Source: Rutidosis leptorrhynchoides | Lineage: Eukaryota > Streptophyta > Magnoliopsida > Asterales > Asteraceae | Direction: 5' to 3' | Length of the DNA: 64,000 nucleotides | NCBI RefSeq assembly: GCF_046630445.1 | Contig: NC_092340.1 | Location: 38,812,501 to 38,876,500 of the forward strand | Shown here: positions 63,205 to 64,000 of the stretch, piece by piece | Layout: every line of letters starts with the position of its first letter | Numbering within the stretch: the first letter of the stretch is position 1 | Made by a program: the position numbers and the translations under genes | The notes under the pieces: model-generated | The model's input: only the letters and a program-made list of their open reading frames with translations | The model's database searches: none | Told to the model about the DNA's origin: nothing

Positions 63205-63221
63205 CGGGTAGTACCTACCCG
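63205..63221. other. PPT-like palindrome in the leader of D
   Basis: CGGGTAGTACCTACCCG, a perfect palindrome apart from the centre. On the minus strand it is part of TTAACGGGTAGGTACTACCC, whose first 15 bases equal the sequence before D's own LTR. 63073-63640 otherwise shows nothing coding. Confidence 0.9.
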
Positions 63222-63640
63222 TTAAGTTCATACTTAGTAGCTAATATACAATTCAACTACTACAATTCTATATGAAAAACTTATTATAATAATATTTCGC
63301 GTACAAACTTTTATACAATATTTTACAAACTTACAATACCGCTTATTTTACATAAAGCATGAAATATATCACACAATAACTTTGATACAAGATAGTTGTG
63401 AAGATAATTCTAGCTAGTATACAAGTCGTTCAGCAAAGGCAATAAAGACACGTAATTCAAACGTCCAGAAACAAGTCATGCATTCTGGTTTTACTAGGAC
63501 TACTTCCCATCCTTGGTCTTGTGGAACATAACCGTTATGGCCGTTGATAAGACATCATGTTGTAACGTCGTCAAAGGGACGAGGGTTACGTAATGACCAA
63601 CAGTCTCGTAATAACCTAAAAACCTCATTTCTTACCCCAA

Positions 63641-64000
63641 TTACCGACTCGTCACTTGTGGGAACGTTTTGTTTAATAGTTGTAGCCCGATGTTCTTTTT
63701 CTCACTTTGGTGAGAAGTGAACATTACTAACCCGTAAGCATAGCATGCTTCTTTATGTTGCATGTTAGTCGCTTTTTCTAAATCATGAATTCCTATATTC
63801 GGATACATTGAGTCAAAATAATTTCTTAACCCGTTGCGTAAAATAGCATTTGGATTCCCCGCAATATATGCGTAAAAGTAAACACATCGTAACTTATGGG
63901 TTTCCCAATGTGATATCCCCCATCTTTCAAACGAAAGTCTCTTATAAACCAAGACATTCTTGGAACGTTCTTCGAATGTCTTACAAACTGATTTCGCCGT
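63641..64000 (-). CDS. F-box-like protein C-terminal part upstream of gag of D (partial)
   Basis: Open frame of 119 codons from the window edge to the stop at 63641. It reads TAKSVCKTFEERSKNVLVYK, RLSFERWGISHW, CVYFYAYIAGNPNAILRNGL, MYPNIGIHDLEKATNMQHKE, ACYAYGLVMFTSHQSEKKNI, GLQLLNKTF. Plant F-box proteins of the At2g35280/At1g67623 type show the same order: end of the F-box ('aKxvCKxFxe'), 'vYkrvSLexw', 'CxxxGNPeAlyrqGmxeyF', then a Sel1-like 'gLexLkkAaxxGHxeAcYvyGlil'. Such proteins recruit targets to SCF ubiquitin ligases. It has no stops and the same strand as D, which fits a captured gene in D's leader, but the 5' LTR is not visible, so an independent gene cannot be excluded. Confidence 0.6.
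   Translation of the reverse strand, partial: TAKSVCKTFEERSKNVLVYKRLSFERWGISHWETHKLRCVYFYAYIAGNPNAILRNGLRNYFDSMYPNIGIHDLEKATNMQHKEACYAYGLVMFTSHQSEKKNIGLQLLNKTFPQVTSR

Larger units (their letters stand above)
55018..64000 (-). mobile_element. D: autonomous-type Tekay-like chromovirus, reverse orientation, cut by window edge
   Basis: 3' LTR 55018-58455, PPT 58456-58490, pol-gag 58491-63072 on the minus strand, leader with PPT-like palindrome and an F-box-like frame to the window edge. The 5' LTR and PBS are outside. It is inserted in A after CCATA (55013-55017), the presumptive target duplication. Coding is almost complete: two frameshifts (about 62510 and 60966) and two stops (about 62459 and 61568) separate four open pieces. 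It shows what an active helper for the non-autonomous elements would have looked like. Confidence 0.9.

Overview
The window is repeat DNA from a plant nuclear genome. It is AT-rich and full of long (AT)n and (TTA)n tracts. Almost every base can be assigned to Ty3/gypsy LTR retrotransposons inserted into one another, next to remnants of DNA transposons. The pol C-terminus ends in a chromodomain, the primer binding site (PBS) matches initiator tRNA-Met (TGGTATCAGAGC) and the LTRs are long (2.4-4.4 kb), so the family is a chromovirus of the Tekay/Del type. An asteraceous eudicot is my guess from general familiarity with such repeats, not something the sequence proves. I see no ordinary intact host gene.

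Layout. 1-2865 is a reverse LTR fragment. 2866-5374 is a decayed gypsy element (G) whose 3' LTR runs to about 8880. 8880-10399 holds DNA-transposon remnants: a MULE-type PB1-like N-terminus and a PIF/Harbinger transposase C-terminus, with a LINE/SINE-like tail between them. The Harbinger gene is cut at 10399/10400 by element E (LTR 10400-12795, PBS, gag-pro-RT). E is cut twice. The first cut is by NA1 (15133-29755, target duplication GCGTG), whose 5' LTR carries the reverse solo LTR F (17638-21161, duplication ATTTA). The second is by A (from 30725). A carries solo LTR C (37672-53821, duplication GTACT), and C contains the complete element B (38024-51261, duplication TTTCT). From 55018 A is interrupted again by D, a reverse-oriented gag-pol element that runs off the right edge. 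B sits at nesting depth five. Junctions and duplications can be read to the base except where the partner end lies outside the window.

How the parts relate. D has a nearly complete gag, protease, RT, RNase H, integrase and chromodomain, disabled by two frameshifts and two stops. NA1, A and B have LTRs, PBS and a terminal layout like D but no gag-pol. They carry instead (i) a 174-182 codon reading frame of unknown function (ORF1), (ii) a second conserved coding stretch, (iii) a palindromic copy of the polypurine-tract-flank motif TTAACGGGTAGGTA, (iv) an antisense gag-type zinc-knuckle fragment and (v) a fragment resembling poly(A)-binding protein RRM3-RRM4. They are best read as a chimeric non-autonomous family, probably mobilised by relatives of D. 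D has the same palindromic motif upstream of gag, and further upstream a reading frame resembling plant F-box proteins. This suggests a general slot for accessory genes between PBS and gag. The LTRs, even of quite different families, share a candidate 464-526 nt intron, with AG|GTGAGT-like donors and CTCAG|G acceptors, and other conserved small structures listed as findings.
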